DNA from: Cyanobacteria bacterium UBA11370
Lineage (GTDB): Bacteria; Cyanobacteriota; Cyanobacteriia; Cyanobacteriales; Coleofasciculaceae
Assembly (NCBI GenBank): GCA_003486645.1
Contig: DNGI01000464.1
Coordinates: forward strand, 2,176 to 17,498
Direction: 5' to 3'
Length of the DNA stretch: 15,323 bases
The notes below the pieces were generated by a model that was not told where the DNA came from, did no database searches, and saw nothing but the letters and a program-made list of their open reading frames with translations. The stretch's first letter is position 1; every line of letters begins with the position of its first letter. A program made the position numbers and the translations under genes. Positions 7,128 through 13,981 of this stretch are shown piece after piece.

Positions 7128-7700
7128 ATGATGTCACCCCTTCAATCCCCTCCCCAGCTCTTATTAGAAGATTTCCTACAACTTGCAGAAACCAAACCTG
7201 CTAGTGAATATATCAACGGTCAAATCTACCAAAAACCAATGCCTAAAGGAAAACACAGCGCCATACAAACATTTTTAGCCCCTGCTATCAATCAAGTTGC
7301 TATTCCTCAACGAATAGCTCGTGCTTTTACAGAGTTGCGCTGTACTTTTGGCGGCAGGTCAATTGTCCCAGATATCACAGTTTTTTCCTGGCAACGAATT
7401 CCTCTTGATGCCAATGGAGAAATTGAGAATATCTTTGAAATTTACCCAGATTGGGCGATAGAAATTTTATCACCTGAACAAAGCCCAACTCGCGTAATTG
7501 ACAAAATATTATTTTGTTTAAATCACGGCACAGAACTTGGATGGTTCATCGATCCGCAAGAAAAGCTAGTAATGATATTTAAACCAGGAAAGCAACCTGA
7601 AATCAAACAAGATGGAGATATGCTACCTGTTTTGAATTCTCTGGAAGATTTACTAAAGCTATCTGCACAAGACATTTTTAGTTGGTTGACTTTGAATTAA
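7128..7700 (+). CDS. Uma2 family (DUF820) PD-(D/E)XK endonuclease-like protein
   Basis: The 190-residue product has the Uma2 pattern: SEYINGQIYQKPMPKGKHSAIQ (26-47, with E27 and H43), RSIVPDITVF (77-86, D82), DWAIEILSPEQSP (108-120, E112), K126, and LGWFIDPQEKLV (137-148). D82 and E112 fit the acidic residues of the PD-(D/E)XK nuclease fold. Uma2 genes are very common in cyanobacteria and their substrates are mostly unknown, so the gene could be a passenger. It is nevertheless in the same orientation, 62 bp after the CARF-RelE gene and 20 bp before the next cas7. Two ATG codons stand in tandem (7128 and 7131), with no clear ribosome binding site. Confidence 0.8.
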   Translation: MMSPLQSPPQLLLEDFLQLAETKPASEYINGQIYQKPMPKGKHSAIQTFLAPAINQVAIPQRIARAFTELRCTFGGRSIVPDITVFSWQRIPLDANGEIENIFEIYPDWAIEILSPEQSPTRVIDKILFCLNHGTELGWFIDPQEKLVMIFKPGKQPEIKQDGDMLPVLNSLEDLLKLSAQDIFSWLTLN

Positions 7701-7720
7701 CTTTATTCTGAGGATAAGTT

Positions 7721-8602
7721 ATGTTTGATACTTTCAAAAACAGATTGGAAATCACAGGAACTCTCTGGACTTTAACCGCATTGCGAATTAGTTCAGGACG
7801 TTCCACCGAACCCATTGGGTCAGATTTACCTGTGATTAAAGATGCTTTGGGTAGACCTTTGATTCCCGGTTCTAGTTTTAAAGGTGCGTTGCGATCGCGC
7901 CTCGAAAGTTTCCTCCGAGGCATTGTGGGAAGCGATCGCAAATTAGTCGCTAACCCAGCAGTCAATGATGAATGGTCTCTCACTGCAACTGAGTTATCAG
8001 AATTTAAGGAAAAGACTCTAAAAAATGTTAAACAGGAAGAAAAAGAAAACCGTTTAAATGATTTCATTCTCAGCAATACCGATTTAGTTTCTCATCTCTT
8101 CGGTTCTCCTTGGATAGCAAGTAAATTTCAAGTGCGAGACTTAACTGTACAACCTGATGCCTGGTTCGGACAATATCAAGAAAGAGATGGAGTTTCTATT
8201 GATCGCGATACCGAAACAGCGGCGGATGGTAAACTCTACGACTTTCAGGTTGTGCCTGCTGGGACTCCGTTTGAGTTTAAGGCTGTAGTGGAAAATGCCG
8301 AAGAGTGGGAACTGGGTTTGTTGATGATTGGGTTGCACCAATTTGAGACAGAACAAATTCCACTGGGAGGAGGGCGATCGCGGGGTTTAGGAGTAGTTAA
8401 ACTAGAAATTGATAAAATGCGCTGGGTTGATGTTGAAGACCATCCAGAATTCTTGTTGCAATACCTAAAAAAATTAGTTATCGGAGATGAAACGGCTTAT
8501 GAAGATGCAGCCGATTATAAAGATGAGTGGGTACAAAGGCTGATTGATCGACTGACTCCTAAAGAAACCAAATCATCTGAAACTATAACTCAGACACAGT
8601 GA
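7721..8602 (+). CDS. cas7: Cas7-family RAMP (Csm3-like)
   Basis: This is a Csm3-type backbone subunit with the expected RNA-cutting residue. In the 293-residue product GSDLPVIKDALGRPLIPGSSFKGALRSRLE (33-62) matches the Csm3 signature, and D35 sits where Csm3 has its catalytic Asp. Further on are HLFGSPWIASKFQVRD (125-140), the thumb-like RDGVSIDRDTETAADGKLYDF (155-175) and the Gly-rich GGGRSRGLG (216-224). An acidic, polar C-terminal tail (about 265-293) is probably disordered. GAGGA at 7707-7711 provides a ribosome binding site. It is the most standard Csm3 homologue of the four RAMP proteins and the most likely main target-RNA cutter. Confidence 0.9.
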   Translation: MFDTFKNRLEITGTLWTLTALRISSGRSTEPIGSDLPVIKDALGRPLIPGSSFKGALRSRLESFLRGIVGSDRKLVANPAVNDEWSLTATELSEFKEKTLKNVKQEEKENRLNDFILSNTDLVSHLFGSPWIASKFQVRDLTVQPDAWFGQYQERDGVSIDRDTETAADGKLYDFQVVPAGTPFEFKAVVENAEEWELGLLMIGLHQFETEQIPLGGGRSRGLGVVKLEIDKMRWVDVEDHPEFLLQYLKKLVIGDETAYEDAADYKDEWVQRLIDRLTPKETKSSETITQTQ

Positions 8603-8609
8603 GGTAAAT

Positions 8610-9230
8610 ATGGCTTTTAGCAATTACAAAACGATCGGTGCAGTTATCAAAGAATTTCAGAAGACGTACACAGAAGCCAATTTTGTGATAGAAACAGCTT
8701 TTAGTATCCCTGACTACTTCCGCGAAGACTTGCGAATTATGATGGCGGAAGGAGTCGTTGATAACTCAGAATTTGCAGTTTGCGAAAATTTGATTTATCC
8801 AGTGCTGAAAGAAGTTTGGAAGTGCTATCGCAGTAAATTTGTTTTGTGGAGTCATGAAGCTCTGAACTATGACACTAAATTGTCAGGTTTTCCTGAGTAT
8901 ATCTTGGCCAAACGTTCTCCTCTGGGCAAAGTTGTTTTTGACAAACCGTATTTGCTTTTAGTTGAAGCCAAGCAAGATAAATTTGAAGAGGGCTGGGCGC
9001 AATGTATAGCTGAAATGATTGCTGCACAGCGGTTGAATGAAGAATTGCCGATAACAATATTTGGAATAGTTTCTAATGGACAATATTGGGAATTTGGTAA
9101 GCTGGAACAAAACATTTTTACCCAAAATAATAACCGTTACTTGCTCCAGGAACTCGATCGCCTATTTGCTGCCGTTAACTATGTTTTTCAACAATGCGAA
9201 ATTCAGCTTGATGAGTTAGTAGCTGCTTAA
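8610..9230 (+). CDS. PD-(D/E)XK nuclease-like protein within the III-D operon
   Basis: The 206-residue product has a PD-(D/E)XK-like core: a helix with E60 (VCENLIYPVLKEVW), then SGFPEYILA with E96 in place of the usual Asp, the strand YLLLVEAK (114-121) with E119 and K121, and GWAQCIAEMIAAQRLN (128-143) with Q131. The E-x-K spacing and the following Gln-containing helix match restriction-endonuclease-type folds. Similar hypothetical proteins are, as far as I recall, frequent in cyanobacteria, so a general rather than CRISPR-specific role is possible. The gene starts 7 bp after a cas7 stop, with GAGGT (8601-8605) as ribosome binding site, and is followed by another cas7 after 29 bp. It is therefore embedded in the operon. 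It has no sensor domain of its own. Confidence 0.6.
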   Translation: MAFSNYKTIGAVIKEFQKTYTEANFVIETAFSIPDYFREDLRIMMAEGVVDNSEFAVCENLIYPVLKEVWKCYRSKFVLWSHEALNYDTKLSGFPEYILAKRSPLGKVVFDKPYLLLVEAKQDKFEEGWAQCIAEMIAAQRLNEELPITIFGIVSNGQYWEFGKLEQNIFTQNNNRYLLQELDRLFAAVNYVFQQCEIQLDELVAA

Positions 9231-9259
9231 GTCCAAGCAATTTTTTAAATCACTCAGTT

Positions 9260-10219
9260 ATGCACAAACGATTTGTCAATCATTGCACGATCGCACTCAC
9301 CATAATTCCCGATGGACCAATTCTAATTAAATCTGGCAAAGAAGGAGCAGATCCAACTAAGCCAGATATGGAATTTGTTGAAACCTACCATGCAGAGGGA
9401 CGCTCAATCTACTTACCTGGAAGCAGCCTCAAAGGAGCAATCCGCGCTCATGCCGAACGGATTGTACGAACTGTAGGTAAAGAAAGACGCGATGTTAATA
9501 ACTCTAATCTTCTCTGGGCTAACGATCCGTTAAATGACAAGTACGACTATCTGAAAGACAAATCAGCCTCAGAGATTTATAAGCTTTCTTGCTTTACCGA
9601 TCGCATGTTTGGCAATACTTCAATTGCTAGCCGAGTCAGAATAGAAGATGCTTACCCGGATAACTCTCAACCTCTCAAAATTGAAGAACGCAATGGTGTA
9701 GCCATTGATAGGGTATTTGGTTCTGTAGCTGTTGGCCCTTTTAACTACCAAGTTTGCACGGCTGGAGAATTCAACACTAAAATTCATCTCAAAAACTTTT
9801 CTTTAGCTCAATTAGGTTTAATTGGTTTAGTATTACGGGACTTAAATGATGGCTGGTTTGGTCTAGGTTTTGCCAAGTCTCGCGGACTGGGTACAGTCCA
9901 AGTGAACCTAAATTCAGCAGTCGTTCAATATCCTGGCTGCGAGGTGAGAGACAGGCAGATTTGTACTCTCGGAGGACAGCAACAATGGTCACATACCACG
10001 CTGTTGGGTGCTGGGGAATTTCTCAGCGCTCAGGAAGCAGCAGACTACGGTTTTCCTAAACCAGACCGACAGGAAACCCCCGTTGCTGCTGAAACAATGC
10101 CTCTGGGCTTTGGAGTACAACTGCGCTGGACAGGTAATGGTGAAGCCGGGGTATCAGATTTGTTTACACGAGCAGTAAAATCTTGGAGCCATCTCTTGCA
10201 AGGAGGAGCAGCAGCATGA
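9260..10219 (+). CDS. cas7: Cas7-family RAMP (Csm3-like), third copy
   Basis: The 319-residue product follows the RAMP pattern: IALTIIPDGPILIKSG (11-26), KPDMEFVETYHAEGRSIYLPGSSLKGAIRAHAER (34-67) with D36 aligning to the catalytic Asp of Csm3, CFTDRMFGNTSIASRVRIEDA (111-131), the thumb-like ERNGVAIDRVFGSVAVGPFNYQV (143-165), and GLGFAKSRGLGTVQV (201-215). After the RAMP fold a C-terminal extension of about 100 residues ends in an amphipathic segment, LFTRAVKSWSHLLQGG. No ribosome binding site is visible before the ATG, which is unusual in this operon; expression may depend on coupling. Its stop overlaps the start of the next gene as ATGA. D31 is an alternative candidate for the catalytic position. 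Confidence 0.87.
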   Translation: MHKRFVNHCTIALTIIPDGPILIKSGKEGADPTKPDMEFVETYHAEGRSIYLPGSSLKGAIRAHAERIVRTVGKERRDVNNSNLLWANDPLNDKYDYLKDKSASEIYKLSCFTDRMFGNTSIASRVRIEDAYPDNSQPLKIEERNGVAIDRVFGSVAVGPFNYQVCTAGEFNTKIHLKNFSLAQLGLIGLVLRDLNDGWFGLGFAKSRGLGTVQVNLNSAVVQYPGCEVRDRQICTLGGQQQWSHTTLLGAGEFLSAQEAADYGFPKPDRQETPVAAETMPLGFGVQLRWTGNGEAGVSDLFTRAVKSWSHLLQGGAAA

Positions 10220-10743
10220 GCTTTGTTGGTGTTAATTCACAGGTTCTATCACCGCAAGAGTTGATACAAGTTCTAGAAAAGCTGGAAACATCTGCTAAAC
10301 CTAGCTATTATTTTCTCCGTTGGTCGCACCGGGTTAGTGGCTTTTGGCAGCGACGCTTTGAGGAGTTTCCATCTCTAGCTAAAGATATTGGCGATCGCAT
10401 AAATGTTAATCAAATCGAAGCAGCATTCCCCAGTCCTGAAGGGCAGATGTTCAACAACCAGCTTGAACTGCGCTGGAAAAAGAAGCAAGCAAACTACGAA
10501 ATCTTACTTTTGAGCGCAACTGGCTCTCAAGAAGACTATCCAGAGTTTCAGCTAGTAGGAAATGACTGGAACGTGGTTAATCGTAATGCCCATCTCTATG
10601 CTTCTGGGCCAACTCAAACTGAAACCCGTTTCCCCAAAAAGTTTGACCACCAGGACATCAAGGTAGCTCAACGCTACTTTATGGATTCTCAAACCACAAC
10701 GGTACACTTTGTTGCCCTCACCGTAAGTAGTAAAAATGACTAG
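10216..10743 (+). CDS. Type III-D accessory protein, possibly Csx19-like
   Basis: A longer frame opens at 10183. I choose ATG at 10216 because AGGAGG (10201-10206) lies 9 bp upstream and the ATG overlaps the previous stop as ATGA, giving 175 residues. The N-terminal part is helical (SPQELIQVLEKLETSAK). A middle strand-rich part follows (LELRWKKKQANYEILLLSATG), and the end reads LYASGP...ETRFPKKFDHQDIKVAQRYFMDSQTTTVHFVALTVS. That C-terminal pattern, a basic/Pro loop followed by xxxRYF and a strand, recalls Csx19, a known III-D component, but the likeness is loose. It sits between two cas7 genes, and its stop is overlapped 8 bp by the next start. I treat it as a probable complex subunit of unproven family. 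Confidence 0.6.
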   Translation: MSFVGVNSQVLSPQELIQVLEKLETSAKPSYYFLRWSHRVSGFWQRRFEEFPSLAKDIGDRINVNQIEAAFPSPEGQMFNNQLELRWKKKQANYEILLLSATGSQEDYPEFQLVGNDWNVVNRNAHLYASGPTQTETRFPKKFDHQDIKVAQRYFMDSQTTTVHFVALTVSSKND

Positions 10744-11833
10744 GACTCCCCCACCAAAACCTCAGCGACCTACACCACCAAGTCCTCCTCGTTCAGGAAG
10801 TTCTTCAGACGGAACGGCTATTTCTAAACCCTATGAGTTGATTCCTTTTCCGAAGGAACGACCAAGGTTACAGCGTCCGGCTGGACATCACAAATTTCAC
10901 GCTGACCGTCTACATGGAACCCTGTTTCTCACTCTGAAAGTACAAACTTCTCTGCACGTTTCAACTGGCGTAGTTGTCATGGGTAGCGACATTGGTAGTC
11001 GAGTTCCCCTAATTAAAACAATGGTGCAAGGGGTTGACCAGAAACTATCAATTCAAGGTAGTTCTTTGAAAGGTTGTATTAGGTCTGTGTACGAGGCAAT
11101 TACCAACAGTACCTTAGCCGTTATTACCTCGAAGTATCGAGAAAAGATACCGCGAGAACGCTTGCCTTGCAGAAACAAAGAAGAACTCTGTCCAGCCAGT
11201 CAAGTATTTGGTGCTTTAGATTGGCAGGGACTGATTGATTTCAGTGATGCTAAGTGTGAAAGTGCCAGCTTCACCACAGGATTTATGCCTTCCCTGTATG
11301 CTCCTCGTCCACAGCGACAAGCCTATTACACCAGAGGAATGGTTGCTGGACGTAAGTTTTATTACCACACAATCAGAGCAATTGATAAAGGTCAAAATCA
11401 AGGAATTGCAGTTCAGCAAGCTAGCAAAGAATACACCTTTACCACTCAAGTACACTTCATGAATCTGAAGCCAGCAGAATTAGGGACTTTGTTAATTGTA
11501 TTAGGACAAGACCCTAAGCATCCGATCGCTCTCAAAGTTGGCGGTGGTAAACCAATTGGGATGGGAACGATGACGGTAACAGTGAGGGAAATTAGTGCAT
11601 TTGCAGACAATCAGCAACGTGCTACCGAATTCAAGTTACCGATGTTGAGTAAGCGCTATTCCTCCTACACTCCCTCTGAATCTGACCCATTGACGGGAAC
11701 AAGTTTGCAACAATTTATACAGAAGACTATTCAATCTGCTCATTCAGTACTGATTCAAAAACCGCAACTAGAGCAGCTAACTGAAGTTCTGCGTTATCCC
11801 ACTGAACGCGAACCCCAACCCGATATGTACTAG
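10736..11833 (+). CDS. cas7: Cas7-like RAMP lacking the catalytic Asp, with Pro-rich N-terminal tail
   Basis: The 365-residue product begins with a disordered Pro/Arg/Ser tail (about 1-50, starting MTRTPPPKPQRPTPP). The RAMP fold follows: LHGTLFLTLKVQTSLHVSTG (59-78), GSRVPLIKTMVQGVDQKLSIQGSSLKGCIRSVYE (87-120), ASQVFGALDWQGLIDFSDA, a thumb-like region around GFMPSLYAPRPQRQAYYTRG, and the Gly-rich GGGKPIGMG (269-277). Where the other three RAMP proteins have Asp before xPxI, this one has R89, so it should not cut RNA. C145 and C152 could be part of a metal site. The C-terminal 70 residues are helical. It overlaps the preceding gene by 8 bp. It may take a terminal position in the complex, as Cmr1/Cmr6-type proteins do in III-B. 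Confidence 0.8.
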   Translation: MTRTPPPKPQRPTPPSPPRSGSSSDGTAISKPYELIPFPKERPRLQRPAGHHKFHADRLHGTLFLTLKVQTSLHVSTGVVVMGSDIGSRVPLIKTMVQGVDQKLSIQGSSLKGCIRSVYEAITNSTLAVITSKYREKIPRERLPCRNKEELCPASQVFGALDWQGLIDFSDAKCESASFTTGFMPSLYAPRPQRQAYYTRGMVAGRKFYYHTIRAIDKGQNQGIAVQQASKEYTFTTQVHFMNLKPAELGTLLIVLGQDPKHPIALKVGGGKPIGMGTMTVTVREISAFADNQQRATEFKLPMLSKRYSSYTPSESDPLTGTSLQQFIQKTIQSAHSVLIQKPQLEQLTEVLRYPTEREPQPDMY

Positions 11834-11855
11834 ACGAAATAAGTGAGAACTAATT

Positions 11856-12578
11856 ATGACTACAACTCCAACTAAGCAAAAACTTACCGCAGTTGAGCCT
11901 ATGACGGAATCCTTAACTGAAGTGCAATGGGAAATGGCTGATAAAATCGCTCGATTTTTGGCTGAAGAGCAAATACGATTGGATAGAAAATCAGATGGCA
12001 TCGCTACTGAATTAAAGAAGGCAATCACCTATCTTTATGCTAATCAAGACCAACCCAATGCTGGAGCAAAATTGTTCACATATTTAAACACTCTAGTCAG
12101 GCATGGCAATCAAGTTGGACATAGTGGAAAAACTGTTGACTACTATCGCTGTATAGAAAAAGCTTGCAAGCAACATTTGCAAGATGAGCGAGCTAATCCT
12201 CGAACCATGCTAATGATTTTAGGATGGGCAGCACGTTTGGTACGCTATTACAAAGATGCGATTTCAATTGGTGAAGCTCCTCCTCAAGCAGAAGCAGCTC
12301 CTGCAAAGCCGCAGATACGTCAAGCTAAAAGTAACTATAAATACAAAGAAGATCAAGTTGTAGATGCCGAGATTATAGACCTCACCACCAAAGATGTAGA
12401 CAGCAAAAAAACGAAAACTACAATAACCTACGAAGTCGATGGGGAAAAGCTTGGTAAACCTGAAGAAATTTACAATATCCACAAAAAAGGCATATTTTTG
12501 AAAGTAGGTGATGTGGTCAAACTAAAAATTATAAAAGTTGAGGATGACATCATCAAGAAATACGAGCGACTGAATTAA
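11856..12578 (+). CDS. Helical + beta two-domain protein, candidate second small subunit
   Basis: I do not recognise the family. Residues about 20-138 form an all-helical domain with a pattern (YLNTLVRHGNQVGHSGKTVDYYRCIEKACKQHL, then MLMILGWAARLVRYYK) that resembles the small-subunit (Csm2/Cmr5/Cas11) class. A Pro/Ala linker (139-155) leads to a strand-rich end with TTITYEVDGEKLG (188-200) and GIFLKVGDVVKLKIIKVEDD (212-231), reminiscent of an OB- or S1-like RNA-binding barrel. It starts 22 bp after the fourth RAMP gene and is the last gene of the main operon before a promoter-containing gap. A role as target- or crRNA-binding subunit is inference from fold pattern and position. Coding and composition look normal for the operon. 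Confidence 0.55.
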   Translation: MTTTPTKQKLTAVEPMTESLTEVQWEMADKIARFLAEEQIRLDRKSDGIATELKKAITYLYANQDQPNAGAKLFTYLNTLVRHGNQVGHSGKTVDYYRCIEKACKQHLQDERANPRTMLMILGWAARLVRYYKDAISIGEAPPQAEAAPAKPQIRQAKSNYKYKEDQVVDAEIIDLTTKDVDSKKTKTTITYEVDGEKLGKPEEIYNIHKKGIFLKVGDVVKLKIIKVEDDIIKKYERLN

Positions 12579-12661
12579 CTATAAAATTATGGCATCGAAA
12601 ATACTTGTAGCCAATATCTGAAAGCTTATCAAGACAATGCCTCTGTCATGCTCCAACCTCC

Positions 12662-12690
12662 TTGTATGAACTTTGCCCCGTCGCTATAAT
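12662..12690 (+). promoter_or_regulatory. Promoter of the three-gene accessory cassette
   Basis: TTGTAT (12662-12667) and a perfect TATAAT (12685-12690) are 17 bp apart. Transcription would start near 12697, just before the leader ORF and the inverted repeat. The downstream small genes are thus probably expressed independently of the main cas operon. The 12579-12661 part of the gap holds nothing I can name. Confidence 0.6.
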
Positions 12691-12701
12691 ATTGACTGTA
12701 A

Positions 12702-12757
12702 CTATACAAAGGAGCCACAATATGCTTCAAAAAAGAAATTGTAATAATTTTGTATAG
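12702..12757 (+). promoter_or_regulatory. 9-bp inverted repeat around a leader ORF (possible 5' RNA hairpin)
   Basis: CTATACAAA (12702-12710) is the exact reverse complement of TTTGTATAG (12749-12757). Inside it, ACAAT (12717-12721) can pair with ATTGT (12738-12742). In the predicted transcript this folds into a long two-part hairpin. The left arm lies beside the AAAGGAG ribosome binding site and the right arm contains the stop codon of the leader ORF. A translating ribosome would open the right arm. It could equally be a DNA operator for a repressor. Confidence 0.45.
12722..12757 (+). CDS. 11-codon leader ORF
   Basis: An ATG at 12722 follows a strong ribosome binding site, AAAGGAG (12708-12714), at 7-bp spacing, the best in the vicinity. 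The frame encodes MLQKRNCNNFV and stops with TAG at 12755-12757, 12 bp before the next gene. Its position between a promoter and a weakly initiated gene suggests a leader peptide that couples or attenuates expression. Its smallness means the peptide itself need not matter, and chance cannot be excluded. Confidence 0.35.
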   Translation: MLQKRNCNNFV

Positions 12758-12769
12758 CAATACCCAAGG

Positions 12770-13000
12770 ATGACACAAGTGAATGATGTAGAAAAAAATC
12801 AAGTTTATCTGGTGACTGGTGTAGTAGTAGCTATTGACGATCTCGATGGGATATTAATAGCAGGAATGTTATCAGATAGTCCTCTTACTGCTGAAGAGTC
12901 AGAGTCAACGCAGACAAAAAATTTGGTGGGGAGTTTTGCATTCACCAGACAAAAAGCCAGATTTTTAAGAGATCGTCTCAATGAATTTTTGCAGGAATAA
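12770..13000 (+). CDS. Hypothetical protein, 76 residues
   Basis: I do not recognise this protein. The first half is strand-rich (QVYLVTGVVVAIDDLDGILIAGML, about 11-34), a polar loop follows (SPLTAEESESTQTKN), and the end is helical and charged (RQKARFLRDRLNEFLQE). The ATG at 12770 has AAGG directly against it, which is too close. GTG at 12779 in the same frame has AAGGA at a normal 8-bp distance and may be the real start, giving a product three residues shorter. Otherwise the ATG could be reached by re-initiation after the leader ORF. It is the first gene of a promoter-led three-gene cassette, with only 2 bp to the next gene. Confidence 0.55.
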   Translation: MTQVNDVEKNQVYLVTGVVVAIDDLDGILIAGMLSDSPLTAEESESTQTKNLVGSFAFTRQKARFLRDRLNEFLQE

Positions 13001-13002
13001 AA

Positions 13003-13488
13003 ATGAAAACAAGCAGCAAGTTCACAGCAGAATTTCCTACCTCAATCTCCAAAACAGAAAATTGGAAAGTATATCAATCGTCTCCTTCTACTCTGATACC
13101 AAAGCAGTCATTTAAGTCCCCTACTGCTCCTAGTGAAGTGCAACAGTTAGTGCAACAATTAGCCAAGGTGGACGGTGTAGCTAGAGTTAGAGCCGTAGCT
13201 CCTAGAGCGGTAGATATTCACTGGATTGAGTTTGAATTAGAACTGCACCCAGAAACAGACTTAGATGATCAAGCTTGGGACAAAGTTCAAGATTTAATAA
13301 TTGATTGTGAATGGGATTTGCGGGATAAAACTAACGAAAAATGGTATTTTCAAAGAAAAAGGGTCGAGAAGTTTACCCGAATTCAGGAAGGGGCAAAAAT
13401 AGTTGCTCAATCTGGCATAAGTTACTCAAATACTCCAAGATACTATAAGCCAGTTAAATCTAGTAGTAATTTTCTTGTTGTAGCTTGA
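13003..13488 (+). CDS. Hypothetical protein, 161 residues
   Basis: I do not recognise this protein. The N-terminal 45 residues and the last 25 are Ser/Thr/Pro/Asn-rich and probably disordered. The centre looks like a compact alpha/beta domain: helix SEVQQLVQQLAKVDGVARVRAVA (44-66), strand VDIHWIEFELELHP, helix DDQAWDKVQDLIIDCEWDLRDK (87-108) and strand WYFQRKRVEKF. AGGA (12993-12996) precedes the ATG by 6 bp, and only 2 bp separate it from the previous stop, so the two are almost certainly cotranscribed. No catalytic motif is seen. A role as partner or antitoxin-like protein for the following HEPN-like gene would fit the layout, but this is only a guess. Confidence 0.6.
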   Translation: MKTSSKFTAEFPTSISKTENWKVYQSSPSTLIPKQSFKSPTAPSEVQQLVQQLAKVDGVARVRAVAPRAVDIHWIEFELELHPETDLDDQAWDKVQDLIIDCEWDLRDKTNEKWYFQRKRVEKFTRIQEGAKIVAQSGISYSNTPRYYKPVKSSSNFLVVA

Positions 13489-13538
13489 AGTTAAAACATT
13501 AAATTACTTAACAAACTAGAAAGTAGTTATTGATTTTT

Positions 13539-13943
13539 ATGGCGAGTGAACAGTCCCATCACGAACAAGCTGAGTATAATGAAGAAGCGGCACATAGTAT
13601 CAGAGATACTTCTCCTGATTGGGCAGTAACAATGTGTTTTTATGCTGCCCTGCACTTGGTAGAATGGTATGCAAAGGTTCAGGGACACGATCTCGAACAA
13701 CAATACCCAAACTACCCATCACCTCATGATCGCCTGCTTGCTTATGTTTTTGACATTGCTAGAAATCGACAGGACAGAGATTTGAATAAAGCTTATCAAG
13801 ATCTGAAAAATGCCAGTCAAATAGCGCGATATTTGACAGATATAAAAACTAATTCTCGGATTCATTATAGTAGGCATAATCCCAGAGGTGTTGACAATTG
13901 TTTTAACAATCTCGAAATAGTTAAGCAGCGACTAAATCGTTAG
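13539..13943 (+). CDS. HEPN-like helical protein, 134 residues
   Basis: I start the gene at ATG 13539 (MASEQSHHEQAEYNEEAA); a TTG three codons upstream is possible but less likely. The protein is all helical and has the HEPN-type first part DTSPDWAVTMCFYAALHLVEWYAKVQG (about 24-50), a His-containing loop PSPHDRLLAYVFDIARNR, then AYQDLKNASQIARYL and SRIHYSRHNPRG near the end. The segment R-IHYSR-H fits the Rx4-6H signature of HEPN ribonucleases, though other His and Arg residues leave this open. HEPN domains are the RNase part of Csm6/Csx1 CRISPR effectors and of many toxins. There is no CARF domain here. It is the last gene of the cassette, 225 bp before cas6. Confidence 0.55.
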   Translation: MASEQSHHEQAEYNEEAAHSIRDTSPDWAVTMCFYAALHLVEWYAKVQGHDLEQQYPNYPSPHDRLLAYVFDIARNRQDRDLNKAYQDLKNASQIARYLTDIKTNSRIHYSRHNPRGVDNCFNNLEIVKQRLNR

Positions 13944-13981
13944 CCAAAATAGCTACAATTCAGATTCCAACTACCACAGCC

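Noticed and set aside
7678..8076. 132-codon minus-strand ORF opposite the second cas7
   Set aside because: Its translation has no recognisable pattern, and the plus strand there encodes the clear Csm3 signature.
10183..10215. Longer start for the Csx19-like gene
   Set aside because: It would overlap the preceding cas7 by 37 bp with no ribosome binding site, while ATG 10216 has AGGAGG at 9 bp and an ATGA overlap.
12590..12622. Ten-codon ORF MASKILVANI after the main operon
   Set aside because: No ribosome binding site and no structure; too short to support, and nothing links it with a gene remnant.
13003..13943. Classical toxin-antitoxin pair made of the 161-residue and HEPN-like genes
   Set aside because: The upstream protein shows no known antitoxin or nucleotidyltransferase motif, so the pairing is only a layout-based guess and is kept as a finding, not a call.
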